A DNA stretch of 64,000 nucleotides from Clostridium sp. OF03-18AA (GCF_003478035.1 NZ_QUEP01000012.1:34534-98533), one strand, 5' to 3'; shown: positions 8,880 through 17,848, counted from the first letter of the stretch. Notes: generated from the sequence alone by a model not told the origin. Numbers and translations are program-made.

Positions 8880-10052
8880 TTACTGTGCTCCGTTGATGAT
8901 GCCTTTTAAGGTTGCCTCATCCATGCCGTAAGCGGAATCAACCTTGACCTCGCCGGAAAGCAGTTTCTCTTTTGCGTCCTCGACTGCCTTCTTTGCATCG
9001 TCAGATACAACAGACTGATAGATATCATTGTCAGCAAGACCTACAACGCCGTCCTCGATACCAAGGGTCTGATATTCACCATACGGAAGTGTTCCATCAA
9101 CTGCCTTCTCAACTGCATTGTAGATGCTGTCGCCAACGCCCTTGATCGCGGAAGAGATGATGAAGTTTGCCTCGTCCTTGCCCTCGTAAGCAAGTGCCTG
9201 GTCGGAGTCAACACCGATGCAGTACTTCTTGCTTTCTGCAGCTGCCTCGATAACACCTACGGATGCCGGACCTGCTGCTACGAATACAACGTCAGCGCCG
9301 TTGGAGTACTGAGTGATCGCAAGCTCTTTTGCTGTTGCGGAGTCAACATAAGAACCAACGTAGGAAACAAGTACCTTCACATCCGGATCTACGAACTGAG
9401 CGCCCTCGATGAAGCCGACTGCAGAGTCGTTGATAACAGCTGCTGTATCCTTTGCACCTACGAAACCGATCACGTTGTCTTCGTTTGCGTATTCCATATC
9501 GGACTTTGTCGCACTTGCTGCAAGAACACCTGCAAGGAATGCGCCCTCGTTCTGCTTGTAGCTCATGGAGTATACGTTGCTTAAGTCGCCGATGGTGTAG
9601 TCAACATCTGTATCAAAGATGATGAACTTCTTCTCCGGGAACTCCTGAGCAACCTTCTCTGTGATCTCCTTCATATCCCAGAGACCTGTGATGATAAGGT
9701 CTGCATCGGACTCACAAGCGTCTAACATGGAACCTTCAAACTTTGTCTTGTCGCTGCCCATCTCGACCATGTTTACTTCAACCTTGTCGCCAAGCTCAGC
9801 CTCAAGCTTTTCCATGCCGGCCTGCGCGGAATCATTGAATGCCTTATCGCCGAAAGAACCGGTAACAAGAAGTGTCACTTTTAACTTCTCACCGTTTGTC
9901 TCTGCCTTTGCTGCCTCCGCAGTTGTTTCAGCAGCTGCAGTTGTCTCTCCTGCTGCGGCTGTTGTCTCAGTCTTGCTCTCGCTCGCGCATCCGAACAGCA
10001 TGGAAGCTGCCAGTGCCATAGCCAGTGTGCTGCATACGATTTTCTTTCTCAT
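8880..10052 (-). CDS. BMP-family substrate-binding lipoprotein (nucleoside importer)
   Basis: 390 aa lipoprotein. Signal peptide with lipobox LFGC (Cys 22), an Ala/Glu/Thr-rich linker to about residue 52, then a BMP/PnrA-like periplasmic-binding fold (VTLLVTGSFGDKAFNDSAQAGMEKLE, later DVVFVAAGPASVGVIEAA and CIGVDSDQA). BMP proteins typically bind purine or pyrimidine nucleosides. The ATG at 10052 follows AAAAGGAGAAC, and the gene begins 3 bp after the M20 amidohydrolase gene, so they share an mRNA. Adenosine/inosine is the likeliest cargo given add downstream (inference). Confidence 0.92.
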   Translation of the reverse strand: MRKKIVCSTLAMALAASMLFGCASESKTETTAAAGETTAAAETTAEAAKAETNGEKLKVTLLVTGSFGDKAFNDSAQAGMEKLEAELGDKVEVNMVEMGSDKTKFEGSMLDACESDADLIITGLWDMKEITEKVAQEFPEKKFIIFDTDVDYTIGDLSNVYSMSYKQNEGAFLAGVLAASATKSDMEYANEDNVIGFVGAKDTAAVINDSAVGFIEGAQFVDPDVKVLVSYVGSYVDSATAKELAITQYSNGADVVFVAAGPASVGVIEAAAESKKYCIGVDSDQALAYEGKDEANFIISSAIKGVGDSIYNAVEKAVDGTLPYGEYQTLGIEDGVVGLADNDIYQSVVSDDAKKAVEDAKEKLLSGEVKVDSAYGMDEATLKGIINGAQ

Positions 10053-10054
10053 AA

Positions 10055-11371
10055 TTAGTTGTTCTCCTTTTCGTAAAACGTTGATTTATTCAAACTGTCC
10101 AGGGTCTCCAGATAGTTCTCCTTGTTCATTACCGGCTGGAATGCCTCTTTGATCTTCCATGCAGAAGCACCGCCGTCAGACAGCAGGTCGATCACGGTGT
10201 CCGCAAAATAATGTGCCGGAACACAATATGCCTGTTCAGGATCCACCGTCTTAAAATCTTTTCCGTGGATGCTGCCTTCAAATCCGGCAACTCCGATCTC
10301 GACGATCGGCCACATCAGTGACAGATCTCCCATATCACCGGAAGCAAATCCGTGGGTTCCCTGGGCGATCATGCTCTCATCGATGTAATCCAGAATATGT
10401 TTTTTCACAAGCGCTGTCAGGTTCTCGTCCTGATGAAGCGGGAAGTATCCCGGAGTATCCTGGATCTCCAGATCACAGTTGATCGCAAGTGCACCTGCGC
10501 GGATCGCACGCGTTACTTTCGCGTTCGTCTCGAAGATCGCCGGAACGGTTTTCGCCCGGACATACATTTCCAGCTGCGTTCTTGCCGGGATCGTGTTGAC
10601 GGACTGTCCGCCTTCCGGAACGAAGAAATGGACACGGATCGCATCATCAGCGCGGAATGTCTCGCGCAGGAAGTTGATTCCGGTCATTGCGAGATTGACT
10701 GCATTTAATGCATTTACACCACCTTCCGGATTTGCGCCCGCATGCGCCGCCTTTCCAGTAAAGATCGCGCGTTTCATGATGAAACCGTTTAAGCTGGAGC
10801 CGATCTCCGCATGATATTTTGTCATGTCGATCCCCATTGCATGGCAGGAAAGCATGAGATCCACATCGTCGAACACGCCTGTGGCGATCATTTCCTGTTT
10901 TCCTGATGGGTGGGAGATCTTTCCCTCTCTGATCAGCTCTTTCCGGTAATCCATATCGCAGAATTCTTCTGCCGGCGTTACAAGAAGTGTAACCTTGCCA
11001 CAGAGATCTTTCAACATCCCTGATTCTTTGATCGCCAGGAATAAACTCATCATGACGCCGAGCTGACCGTAATGACCGCATGTGTGGGCGGCATAGCTGT
11101 CCTCGCTGGCATACGGATGTCCGAAAGTCGGAACTGCGTCAAATTCCGTGATCAGACCGATATTCGGACCCGGTTTTCCCGAATCCAGCACAGCGCGGAT
11201 TCCCGTGTAAGCAACATCCTCATGCGGGATCCCTGCTTTATCCAGAGCCTCGATCGTTTTTTCTCTCGTTCTGAATTCCTTGAATCCAAGTTCCGGATGG
11301 CGGTAAATGTCCTCACTCATCGCGATGATCTCCGGAAGGATCCGGTCTAATGTTTCATGAACCTGTTTCAT
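10055..11371 (-). CDS. M20-family metallo-amidohydrolase (AbgB/amidohydrolase-like)
   Basis: 438 aa zinc/manganese hydrolase. Metal-site motifs are visible: HTCGH (96-100, the usual GHxCGHD position but with Tyr in place of the following Asp), TPAEEF (132-137, catalytic Glu) and LSCHAMG (about 163-169). The dimerisation insert lies around GKAAHAGANPEGG. Family members cleave N-acyl amino acids, p-aminobenzoyl-glutamate or small peptides. As first gene of a nucleoside-import operon its substrate is not obvious; an amide-bearing nucleoside or base derivative is a guess. The RBS AGGAGGAAAC supports the ATG at 11371. Confidence 0.85.
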   Translation of the reverse strand: MKQVHETLDRILPEIIAMSEDIYRHPELGFKEFRTREKTIEALDKAGIPHEDVAYTGIRAVLDSGKPGPNIGLITEFDAVPTFGHPYASEDSYAAHTCGHYGQLGVMMSLFLAIKESGMLKDLCGKVTLLVTPAEEFCDMDYRKELIREGKISHPSGKQEMIATGVFDDVDLMLSCHAMGIDMTKYHAEIGSSLNGFIMKRAIFTGKAAHAGANPEGGVNALNAVNLAMTGINFLRETFRADDAIRVHFFVPEGGQSVNTIPARTQLEMYVRAKTVPAIFETNAKVTRAIRAGALAINCDLEIQDTPGYFPLHQDENLTALVKKHILDYIDESMIAQGTHGFASGDMGDLSLMWPIVEIGVAGFEGSIHGKDFKTVDPEQAYCVPAHYFADTVIDLLSDGGASAWKIKEAFQPVMNKENYLETLDSLNKSTFYEKENN

Positions 11372-11501
11372 GGTCTTTTGTTTCCTCCTTCACTACACTT
11401 GCGGGATCTGCCCATCGACTGTCCCTTCCCGGACCAGTGCTCTGTTTTGTGTCTGCGGACCCCTCTGATCATTCATGATCTACTGGTATAGTGCAGAACT
11501 T

Positions 11502-11531
11502 ATCATACATAGTTTTATAGGTAAATGTCAA
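11502..11531 (-). promoter_or_regulatory. sigma-A promoter of the nucleoside-import operon
   Basis: On the minus strand TTGACA (11526-11531), 18 bp spacer and TATGAT (11502-11507). Transcription would start near 11495, leaving a leader of about 120 nt before the M20 gene at 11371. I see no purine riboswitch core in that leader. Confidence 0.6.
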
Positions 11532-11550
11532 GAATATTTCTTTTCCTGGT

Positions 11551-11589
11551 AAATAAAAAGCAGGCTGCCGCACATTTCATGCAGCAGCC
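11551..11589 (-). terminator. terminator downstream of the TRAP operon/IclR remnant
   Basis: Stem GGCTGC (11563-11568) / GCAGCC (11584-11589), extended by CGCACATTTCATGC loop pairing, followed on the minus strand by a T-rich run (complement of AAATAAAAAG). Confidence 0.6.
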
Positions 11590-11617
11590 CACTTGCCAAC
11601 TGTATTCTCCGGTCTTT

Positions 11618-11896
11618 TTATCTCTGTCGCACTGACTTGGAGATCTGTTCCGCAAATTGTCGTAAAAGACAGATCCTTCTGACCAGTTCTCTCGTATTTC
11701 CATCTTTGATCGACACAAATGTCAGCGCTGCCATGATATCACCATAAAAATCAAAGATCGGGCATGCCGCTTCCTGCTTGTAGCTCTGCTCTTCGCAGTC
11801 AACGAGCGTATATCCCTGCCGGCGGATATGTTCCATCTCCTTCATATCCGGCTCCATATACTGATAAGCGCGGTCATGAAACCAGCGTGTTTTCTA
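11618..11896 (-). pseudogene. IclR-type effector-domain remnant
   Basis: About 90 codons matching the C-terminal part of the IclR regulator at 2853-3590. Here: RRQGYTLVDCEEQSYKQEAACPIFDFYGDI; there: RAQGYSVIDEELQLGIQGVACPIFDINGEP. Both end in a similar ISxSVR/ISEAIR tail. The frame is open upstream to a stop near 11903, but there is no winged helix and the start is lost. It lies 23 bp from the DctM gene, so it may once have regulated the TRAP operon. Translation from the internal ATG at 11857 is possible but would give an effector fragment without a DNA-binding domain. Confidence 0.7.
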
Positions 11897-11918
11897 TCAG
11901 TTTTTATGATTTCTGCGC

Positions 11919-13205
11919 CTAATAAATGATGTTTACGAGTCCGGTCGAGCAAATCGGGATAAATGTAAGGATCAGAAGGCAGCCGAATAACAGTGCATAA
12001 AACGGAACGGCTTCCTTGATGAAATCCTTTGTGGAACACTTTGTAACACCGCAGGTTACAAACATTAATGTTCCCATCGGCGGTGTGAAAGCACCGATGG
12101 CGTTTGCGAAAATAAATACCATTGCGAAGTGGATCGGATCGATTCCGTATGCTGTCGCGGCCGGCGCAAATAACGGCACGAGAACGATCATGCTGGCATT
12201 TCCCTCTACGAACATGCCGACAAAGATCAGGAAGATATCAACAGCAACAAGGAAAATCCATTTATTATGGATCACAGAGATCATCCACTGGGTAAACATC
12301 TGCGGGATCATCTCTTTTGTGAGGATCCAGGAGAATGTAGACGCCGCCGCAACGATCAGCATGATGGATGACGTTGTCATAAGAGTCTCTTTTAAGCCCT
12401 GACGAATTTCATTCGGTCCCAACTCTCTGTAGCCGAATCCGAGGACAGCAGCATATACGATTGCAACAGCACCGGCCTCTGTGGCCGTAAATATACCGAG
12501 ACGAACGCCGCCGATGATGATGATCGGAAGGCATAACGGGAGAATTGCCGGCTTAAAGGATGTCCAGAACATCGTCCCCGTCATTTTGTCTTTGCGGAGC
12601 GGAAGATAACCGCGTCTTCTTGAAATTCTGGACACCATAAACATCATTGTTATACAAAGAAGAATACCCGGACCAAAACCGGCAATGAACAATTTACCGA
12701 TTGATACATTCGCAATACAGCCATAGAGAATCAGTCCAATTCCCGGCGGGATTAACGGTGTGATCATACTGGAAGCCGCAGTTACTACCGTGGAAAATGC
12801 TTTGCCAATCCCTTTGGATTCCATCTCCGGAACCAGCATCTTTGCCTCCATCGCGGCATCCGCAAGTGCGGAACCGGAAAGTCCGCCCATCAATGTACTA
12901 AGAAGGATATTTACCTGTGAAAGTCCACCGTACATTCTTCCGGTCAGGACCGCACAGAAATCCATGATTCTCTTTGTAACCCCCGTGTAGTTCATGAGAA
13001 CACCTGCACATACGAAAAACGGGATTGCAAGAAGTGTCACACTCTCGGAACCGGTAATCGCCTGCTGTGCAAATACAGCTGGATTAATACCCGGAGTCAG
13101 TATAAAATAAACAACGGAAGCTCCAAGCACTGCCACAAATACCGGAATTTTAAAAAACAGCAGGGCAAGGAGAATGATCGCCATAATACCAACAGCTGAA
13201 TTCAT
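11919..13205 (-). CDS. TRAP transporter large permease (DctM)
   Basis: 428 aa polytopic protein (about 11-12 segments) that carries solute with sodium across the membrane in a tripartite TRAP system. Family motifs: IPFFVCAGVLMNYTGVTKRIMDF, an SALADAAMEAKMLVPEME stretch after GGLSGS, and ITPLIPPGIGLILYG. The start ATG overlaps the DctQ stop (ATGA at 13202-13205). It is the last intact gene of the operon running from the enolase-superfamily enzyme at 17024. Confidence 0.93.
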   Translation of the reverse strand: MNSAVGIMAIILLALLFFKIPVFVAVLGASVVYFILTPGINPAVFAQQAITGSESVTLLAIPFFVCAGVLMNYTGVTKRIMDFCAVLTGRMYGGLSQVNILLSTLMGGLSGSALADAAMEAKMLVPEMESKGIGKAFSTVVTAASSMITPLIPPGIGLILYGCIANVSIGKLFIAGFGPGILLCITMMFMVSRISRRRGYLPLRKDKMTGTMFWTSFKPAILPLCLPIIIIGGVRLGIFTATEAGAVAIVYAAVLGFGYRELGPNEIRQGLKETLMTTSSIMLIVAAASTFSWILTKEMIPQMFTQWMISVIHNKWIFLVAVDIFLIFVGMFVEGNASMIVLVPLFAPAATAYGIDPIHFAMVFIFANAIGAFTPPMGTLMFVTCGVTKCSTKDFIKEAVPFYALLFGCLLILTFIPICSTGLVNIIY

Positions 13206-13702
13206 ACGTTCTCCCCCTTTCCACCGTCTTTAAACAGTTCCTTTAATTCATAATATTTTTCTTCTGTATAGCTGATCAACATAAGTACAATGGAAACCGG
13301 AGCAATCGCATAGATCCATGCATACGGGATCATAAGGATTGGCGTCTTACGGTTTGTACGCAGCATAACATTGATATAGTCTTTGCTCCTAAACAGGAAA
13401 TAAATCAGTACTGCGTACACGATTACAGGAATTAAAAGTTCTATTCCTTTACGTATCTTTTTGGGAAGTGCGTCCACCAAAATTTCAATCGCCACATGGC
13501 TCTTCGTGCGGAACGCTGCAGGTGCTGCCAGGAATGTGATCCACACCATACATGCAAGCTGAAATTCTTCTTCCCACGTAAATGGCCGACTGAATATGTA
13601 ACGCATTGGTACTCCAACAAATGTAACGCCAATCAGCACTGCCAGCACCAGAGATGCCACTGCAACCTCGATTCTGTCTAGGATATCCAGGAATTTTTTC
13701 AT
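13202..13702 (-). CDS. TRAP transporter small permease (DctQ)
   Basis: 166 aa protein with four predicted membrane helices and the DctQ pattern RPFTWEEEFQLACMVWITFLAAP. I use the ATG at 13702 because AAGGATGG lies 8 nt upstream; the in-frame ATG at 13714 would place the same RBS against the start. It forms the membrane complex with DctM and delivers solute from the binding protein at 13763. Confidence 0.9.
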   Translation of the reverse strand: MKKFLDILDRIEVAVASLVLAVLIGVTFVGVPMRYIFSRPFTWEEEFQLACMVWITFLAAPAAFRTKSHVAIEILVDALPKKIRKGIELLIPVIVYAVLIYFLFRSKDYINVMLRTNRKTPILMIPYAWIYAIAPVSIVLMLISYTEEKYYELKELFKDGGKGENV

Positions 13703-13725
13703 TGTTTTCACCATCCTTATCTACA

Positions 13726-13747
13726 GGGCTGTCAAAAATGACAGCCC
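13726..13747 (-). repeat. hairpin between DctP and DctQ genes
   Basis: Perfect 9 bp stem GGGCTGTCA / TGACAGCCC with an AAAA (minus strand TTTT) loop in the 60 bp gap between binding protein and permease. There is no T-run, so it is more likely an mRNA-stability or attenuation element than a full terminator (inference). Confidence 0.55.
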
Positions 13748-13762
13748 CTGACAGATCTCTTT

Positions 13763-14851
13763 CTACTGGATTGCAGCTTTTACTGTATCGTACAAACCAT
13801 CACTCCAGCCAAACTGAGAACCTTTCTCATAGAAGGAAAGGCTTGCTTCCTTCCACTGTGCTCTCTCTTCGTCTGTCAGCTCTGTGAAGGTTACGCCTGC
13901 ATCTTCCAGTTTCTTGCGGTAGTCTTCGTTTGCAGCCTCCTGTTTCTCGTTGTTGTAGAGACCAGCTTCCTCACATGTCTTGAATAAGAGGTCCTGCTGT
14001 TCCTGGGTCAGAGTGTTGAGGTAATCTGTTCCGATGCACCATGTTGTGAAGTTTAAGATATGTCCTGTCATAAGGATGTTCTTTGTAACTTCCTGGAAAC
14101 TCTGTCCGTATAATGTGGAAAGCGGGTTCTCAACGCCGTCAAGAGTACCGTTCTGTAATGCTGTGTATACATCACCAAGAGCCATCGGCACTGCGGTAGC
14201 GCCTAATGCATTGAAGCCCTCTACATAGATCTGGCTGTTTGCGAGACGGATCTTTTTACCCTTGATATCTGCCGGTACAACTGCTTTGTCTTTCGTCATT
14301 AACTCACGCTCACCATAGATCCAGTTGGAGCCAAGAACGGTAAGTCCTTTGTCGGCAAGCTTGCTGCACTGGTCTTTATACCAGTCACTGTCGATCAGCT
14401 TCCATACCTCATCCCAGTTATCGAAGAAGAACGGTCCATAGAGGATACCAAGATCCGGAACACCGTAATCAGCATAGAAAGCGCCGTCTGCGATCGTGAT
14501 CACATTCTCACCCATGACCATCTGGTCGATCAGTTTACTCTTGTTTCCGAGTGCGCTGTTTGCGAATACTTTGAGTTCCATGGTGCCATTGCTCTCTTCT
14601 TTTAAGAGTTCTGCCCATTTTTCAACAGCCTGTCCGATCGGCTCCTCGGTCGTGTTCTCAAAACCGATGTTGATCGTTACAACGTCTCCGGATGCTGCCG
14701 CTGCGGTCGTCTCTTCTGCTTTTGTCTCCTCAGCTGCTTTTGTCTCTGCCGGTGCTGCGGTTGTGCTTGTGGATGCGCTGCTGCCACATGCGCTGAGTAC
14801 CATGGATGCACACATTACTGCTGATACGGCTGCCATTGCTCTTTTCTTCAT
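13763..14851 (-). CDS. TRAP transporter substrate-binding lipoprotein (DctP)
   Basis: 362 aa. Signal peptide MKKRAMAAV with lipobox LSAC, an Ala/Glu/Thr-rich linker, then a DctP domain with the carboxylate-binding region around KKIRLANSQIYVEGFNALGATAVPM and LQNGTLDGVENPL. The Arg in IRLANS is the usual salt-bridge residue for an acidic ligand. The start at 14851 has GGAGGAAAAAAC upstream; the frame is open to 14881 without an RBS. With two sugar-acid dehydratases and a GntR in the same locus, the ligand is probably an aldonate, aldarate or uronate (inference). Confidence 0.92.
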   Translation of the reverse strand: MKKRAMAAVSAVMCASMVLSACGSSASTSTTAAPAETKAAEETKAEETTAAAASGDVVTINIGFENTTEEPIGQAVEKWAELLKEESNGTMELKVFANSALGNKSKLIDQMVMGENVITIADGAFYADYGVPDLGILYGPFFFDNWDEVWKLIDSDWYKDQCSKLADKGLTVLGSNWIYGERELMTKDKAVVPADIKGKKIRLANSQIYVEGFNALGATAVPMALGDVYTALQNGTLDGVENPLSTLYGQSFQEVTKNILMTGHILNFTTWCIGTDYLNTLTQEQQDLLFKTCEEAGLYNNEKQEAANEDYRKKLEDAGVTFTELTDEERAQWKEASLSFYEKGSQFGWSDGLYDTVKAAIQ

Positions 14852-14896
14852 AAGTTTTTTCCTCCCATAAATAAAATACATTTTTACAGTTTCTGT

Positions 14897-15916
14897 TTAA
14901 AACTCGAATTCAGCTTTTACGATTTCCCCATAATTTTTATCGAGATCTTCAAATGCTTCTTCCGCATGATCTGCGGAATATGTTCTGGAAATCAGTTTTG
15001 TAAGATCCACAAATCCTTCGCGGACAAGTTTTAATACTTCCCGGAAATCGTCTGAGGTTGCACCTCTGGATCCATACATATTCAATTCTTTTCTCTGAAC
15101 TTCCAGGAAATTGAAATCCGCATTTTTCTTCGCGACACCGATCACAACCATCTTTCCGCGGCTGGCAACTGCCTTCACACAAGCTAAGAATGTTGCCGGG
15201 GCGCCAACAGCTTCCACCGTTGCGTCGAATCCGTCTCCTCCTGTGACCGTCCCGATAAATTCCGTCAGTTTTTCCGGGCTGTCATTGACAAATCCGCCGT
15301 CCAGCCCGAAATCATTGACTGCTTTTTTTACCTTTTCTTCGGCAATATCCGTGATATAAGCTTTCGCTCCGAAACTTTTTGCCGCAACACCGGCCAGGAT
15401 CCCGATCGCTCCCGCGCCAAAGATCAGCACCTTGTCCCCCGGTTTTAATTCCGCTCTGGACACACCGTGGTAACTGATACAGAATGGCTCAACGAGCGCC
15501 AGCTCCTTCGGATCGATCCCTGCGCCGTCAAACAGCCGCTCGACCGGCATCGTGAAGTAGTCGCTGAAAGCTCCTTCCCTCTGGACACCCATCGTCTCAT
15601 TGTGGATGCAGGCATTCACATAACCGCGCCGGCAGGAATAACAGGTCCCGCAGTTGAAATACGGGTTTCCCGTCACCAGCATTCCTTTTTTGATCCCATA
15701 TGGATTCTCGCCGACTTCCACAACCTCGGCAGCGAATTCATGTCCGATCGTACGCGGATAGCTGACGTATGCGGACTGGCCGCGGTAGGAAGCCAGGTCA
15801 CTTCCGCAGATCCCTCCGCAGACCATTTTCAGTAATGCCTCTCCCTGTTTTGGAACCGGAATTTCTCTTTCGGCTGTCACAGCCTTCCACGGTTCCGGAA
15901 GAACGATCGCTCTCAT
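14897..15916 (-). CDS. zinc-dependent alcohol dehydrogenase (MDR family, sugar/sugar-acid type)
   Basis: 339 aa. Catalytic zinc ligands Cys 37 (GGICGSD) and His 59-Glu 60 (GHE). The structural-zinc cysteines are at about 89, 92, 95 and 103 (CGTCYSCRRGYVNAC). The dinucleotide-binding motif GAGAIG is at 167-172. It resembles L-idonate, sorbitol or galactitol-phosphate dehydrogenases, and probably interconverts a hydroxyl and keto group of a sugar acid. It lies 13 bp downstream of the enolase-superfamily gene and 45 bp before DctP, so all are one operon. Confidence 0.88.
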   Translation of the reverse strand: MRAIVLPEPWKAVTAEREIPVPKQGEALLKMVCGGICGSDLASYRGQSAYVSYPRTIGHEFAAEVVEVGENPYGIKKGMLVTGNPYFNCGTCYSCRRGYVNACIHNETMGVQREGAFSDYFTMPVERLFDGAGIDPKELALVEPFCISYHGVSRAELKPGDKVLIFGAGAIGILAGVAAKSFGAKAYITDIAEEKVKKAVNDFGLDGGFVNDSPEKLTEFIGTVTGGDGFDATVEAVGAPATFLACVKAVASRGKMVVIGVAKKNADFNFLEVQRKELNMYGSRGATSDDFREVLKLVREGFVDLTKLISRTYSADHAEEAFEDLDKNYGEIVKAEFEF

Positions 15917-15929
15917 TTCAGATCACTCC

Positions 15930-17024
15930 TTATTTTACCTCTGTCATGAACTCATGCAGGAAGCGGAAGCCCCATCCTTCACCTTCACGCGGACGGGCAA
16001 AACCATTGTCGATGACCATCGGATTATCGATGATCGCATCGATCCAGTCAAAGCTCTCTGCGCCATACGGGTTTGCAACTGTGCAGAGAAGCGGTACATC
16101 ATAGTCTTTATAGTAGTGAGGAAGTACCGGAATATTGTAAGCGTTTGCAAGTGCCGCGCTGTCTCTCCATGCTTCAACACCGCCGAGACGGATCAGATCC
16201 GGCTGCCAAAGATCAAGGGCACGTCTTCCGATCAGTTCGCGGAGAGCAACTGTGGAGTACTCTCTCTCACCCATTGCAAGGCTGACCTTTGTCTTTGAGT
16301 GGATCGTTGCATATCCTTCAAAATCTGTATTAACGACCGGCTCCTCAAACCAGAAGATTCCGAGATGTTCCACATTGCTGATCAGTTTAACGGCTGACGG
16401 AACATCCATACCCTGGTTCGCATCCATCATGATCTTCATATTCGGACCGGTTGCCTCTCTTACAAGGTTTAATCTGCGGATATCACGTTCCATATCCGGA
16501 CTTCCGACTTTGATCTTGACTGCTGTAAATCCACGTTTCTGGTAGTTTACAACCTCATCAACAAGTTCCTCGTCCGTGTAGCTGATCCATCCGCCGCTTC
16601 CGTATACCGGGATCGGTTTTCTGTGGCATCCGAACATCCGGTAGATCGGCTGTCCCATGGTTCTTGCCCATGCATCCCACATTGCTACGTTTAAAGTTGC
16701 CAGTGCCCATCTCTGAAGTCCGACGATTCCGAAATACTCACTTTCGATCTCGTAATCCTTCTGGACCTGTGCGGTCTCATATACATGATAATCTTTCGCG
16801 AGTACGAAATTCTTCATATCTTTTAAGGCGCCTTCAATTGCGTTCGGGCTGTAATGGAAGCTTAAAAGATATCCCTGACCGATCACTCCGCCCTTTGTCT
16901 CAACCTCAAGAACGTAAAACGCGATCTTGCTGATATCATGAGTGGAATCTGCGATCGGATGGCTCAGTTTGCTGACAGCCTGGTAGATTCGTATATCTTT
17001 GATATATGTCTCATTTTCATTCAT
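15930..17024 (-). CDS. mandelate racemase/enolase superfamily sugar-acid dehydratase 1
   Basis: 364 aa. Catalytic marks of the mandelate-racemase subgroup: Lys170-x-Lys172 (VKIKVG), metal ligands Asp 201 (MMDANQG), Glu 227 (FEEPV) and Glu 253 (MGERE), and the Asp 276/His 303 dyad (QPD, LPHYY). Such enzymes abstract the proton alpha to a carboxylate and eliminate water from aldonic or aldaric acids. I use the ATG at 17024 (GGGAGGAACAGG upstream) rather than the open frame to 17087. It is the first gene of the TRAP operon, behind a GntR operator. Confidence 0.88.
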   Translation of the reverse strand: MNENETYIKDIRIYQAVSKLSHPIADSTHDISKIAFYVLEVETKGGVIGQGYLLSFHYSPNAIEGALKDMKNFVLAKDYHVYETAQVQKDYEIESEYFGIVGLQRWALATLNVAMWDAWARTMGQPIYRMFGCHRKPIPVYGSGGWISYTDEELVDEVVNYQKRGFTAVKIKVGSPDMERDIRRLNLVREATGPNMKIMMDANQGMDVPSAVKLISNVEHLGIFWFEEPVVNTDFEGYATIHSKTKVSLAMGEREYSTVALRELIGRRALDLWQPDLIRLGGVEAWRDSAALANAYNIPVLPHYYKDYDVPLLCTVANPYGAESFDWIDAIIDNPMVIDNGFARPREGEGWGFRFLHEFMTEVK

Positions 17025-17066
17025 TTTTCCTGTTCCTCCCGTTATTATTTTGTCTTTGTTTTTGCC

Positions 17067-17112
17067 ATGTGATATATCTATCATCATATTACACTATTTT
17101 GTGATATATTTC
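17067..17112. promoter_or_regulatory. candidate FCD/GntR operator pair, left intergenic region
   Basis: ATGTGATATATC (17067-17078) and TTGTGATATATTTC (17099-17112) lie in the 174 bp between the divergent dehydratase operon and the GntR gene. An inverted partial copy, ATATTACAC, sits at 17087-17095. The same TGTGATATA core recurs at 18650-18696, upstream of the other genes of the locus. Confidence 0.6.
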
Positions 17113-17198
17113 AATGGATTTCTGTGAATTTTCACTTGCAATTTGTCACAAAATTATATATGCTTGTTACAGCATATTTACCAAAAAGGAGGAGAACA

Positions 17199-17834
17199 AT
17201 GGCAGAAGCATTGACAAATCAGGCATATGAATATCTCTATCGCAAGATCGTATCCTGTGAATACCTGCCGGGACAGGAACTTAATGAAAAGCAGCTTCTG
17301 GAAGAGACATCCTTTGGAAGAACGCCACTCCGCGAGGCGCTGCTCATGCTGCAGGCAGAGAATCTGATCGACATTTTCCCGCGCAAGGGAATGCGGATCA
17401 CTCCTTTTACCGAAAAAAGTATCGACGATCTCTATCAGACACGTAAGCTGATCGAGCCGACTGTCTGTAGGAAATATATCTCCATGTACTCCAAGAGCAG
17501 GCTTTTAGAATATCTGAAGCAGTTTGAAAAGGCGGCCGCCGGTCCGGATTATGATGAATTTCAGATCGATACCTCTTTTCATTCCTATCTGGTCGATATC
17601 ACCGGGAACGAGATCCTGATCAACCTGTACCAGTCTGTGATGATCCAGCAGATGCGTCTCGCCGTCTACGCCGCATTGAAGGATGACCAGAACCGTGTTG
17701 ACAACCTTGAACAGCACCGCGCCATTATCGATGCGCTTTTAAGGGAGAACGAAGATGCCGTCCAGGACGCGATCATCCTGCACATCAACCACTCCCTGAT
17801 CAAATCACTGAAAATGATGGAAAACGATAACTGA
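17199..17834 (+). CDS. GntR-family regulator, FCD effector domain
   Basis: 211 aa. An N-terminal winged helix (about 5-70: ALTNQAYEYLYRKIVSCEYLPGQELNEKQLLEETSFGRTPLREAL in overview) is followed by a helical FCD domain with metal-binding residues in FHSYLVDITGNEIL and LEQHRAIIDALL. FCD regulators typically repress catabolic genes and are released by a carboxylated sugar or intermediate. The start at 17199 has AAGGAGGAGAAC. Divergent from the TRAP/dehydratase operon, it most likely binds the TGTGATATAT sites on both sides of it (inference). Confidence 0.9.
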   Translation: MAEALTNQAYEYLYRKIVSCEYLPGQELNEKQLLEETSFGRTPLREALLMLQAENLIDIFPRKGMRITPFTEKSIDDLYQTRKLIEPTVCRKYISMYSKSRLLEYLKQFEKAAAGPDYDEFQIDTSFHSYLVDITGNEILINLYQSVMIQQMRLAVYAALKDDQNRVDNLEQHRAIIDALLRENEDAVQDAIILHINHSLIKSLKMMENDN

Positions 17835-17848
17835 CAATAAAACCAAAA

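Noticed and set aside
11372..11495. Purine riboswitch in the leader of the nucleoside import operon
   Set aside because: I could not find the conserved three-way-junction core; only the promoter is supported.
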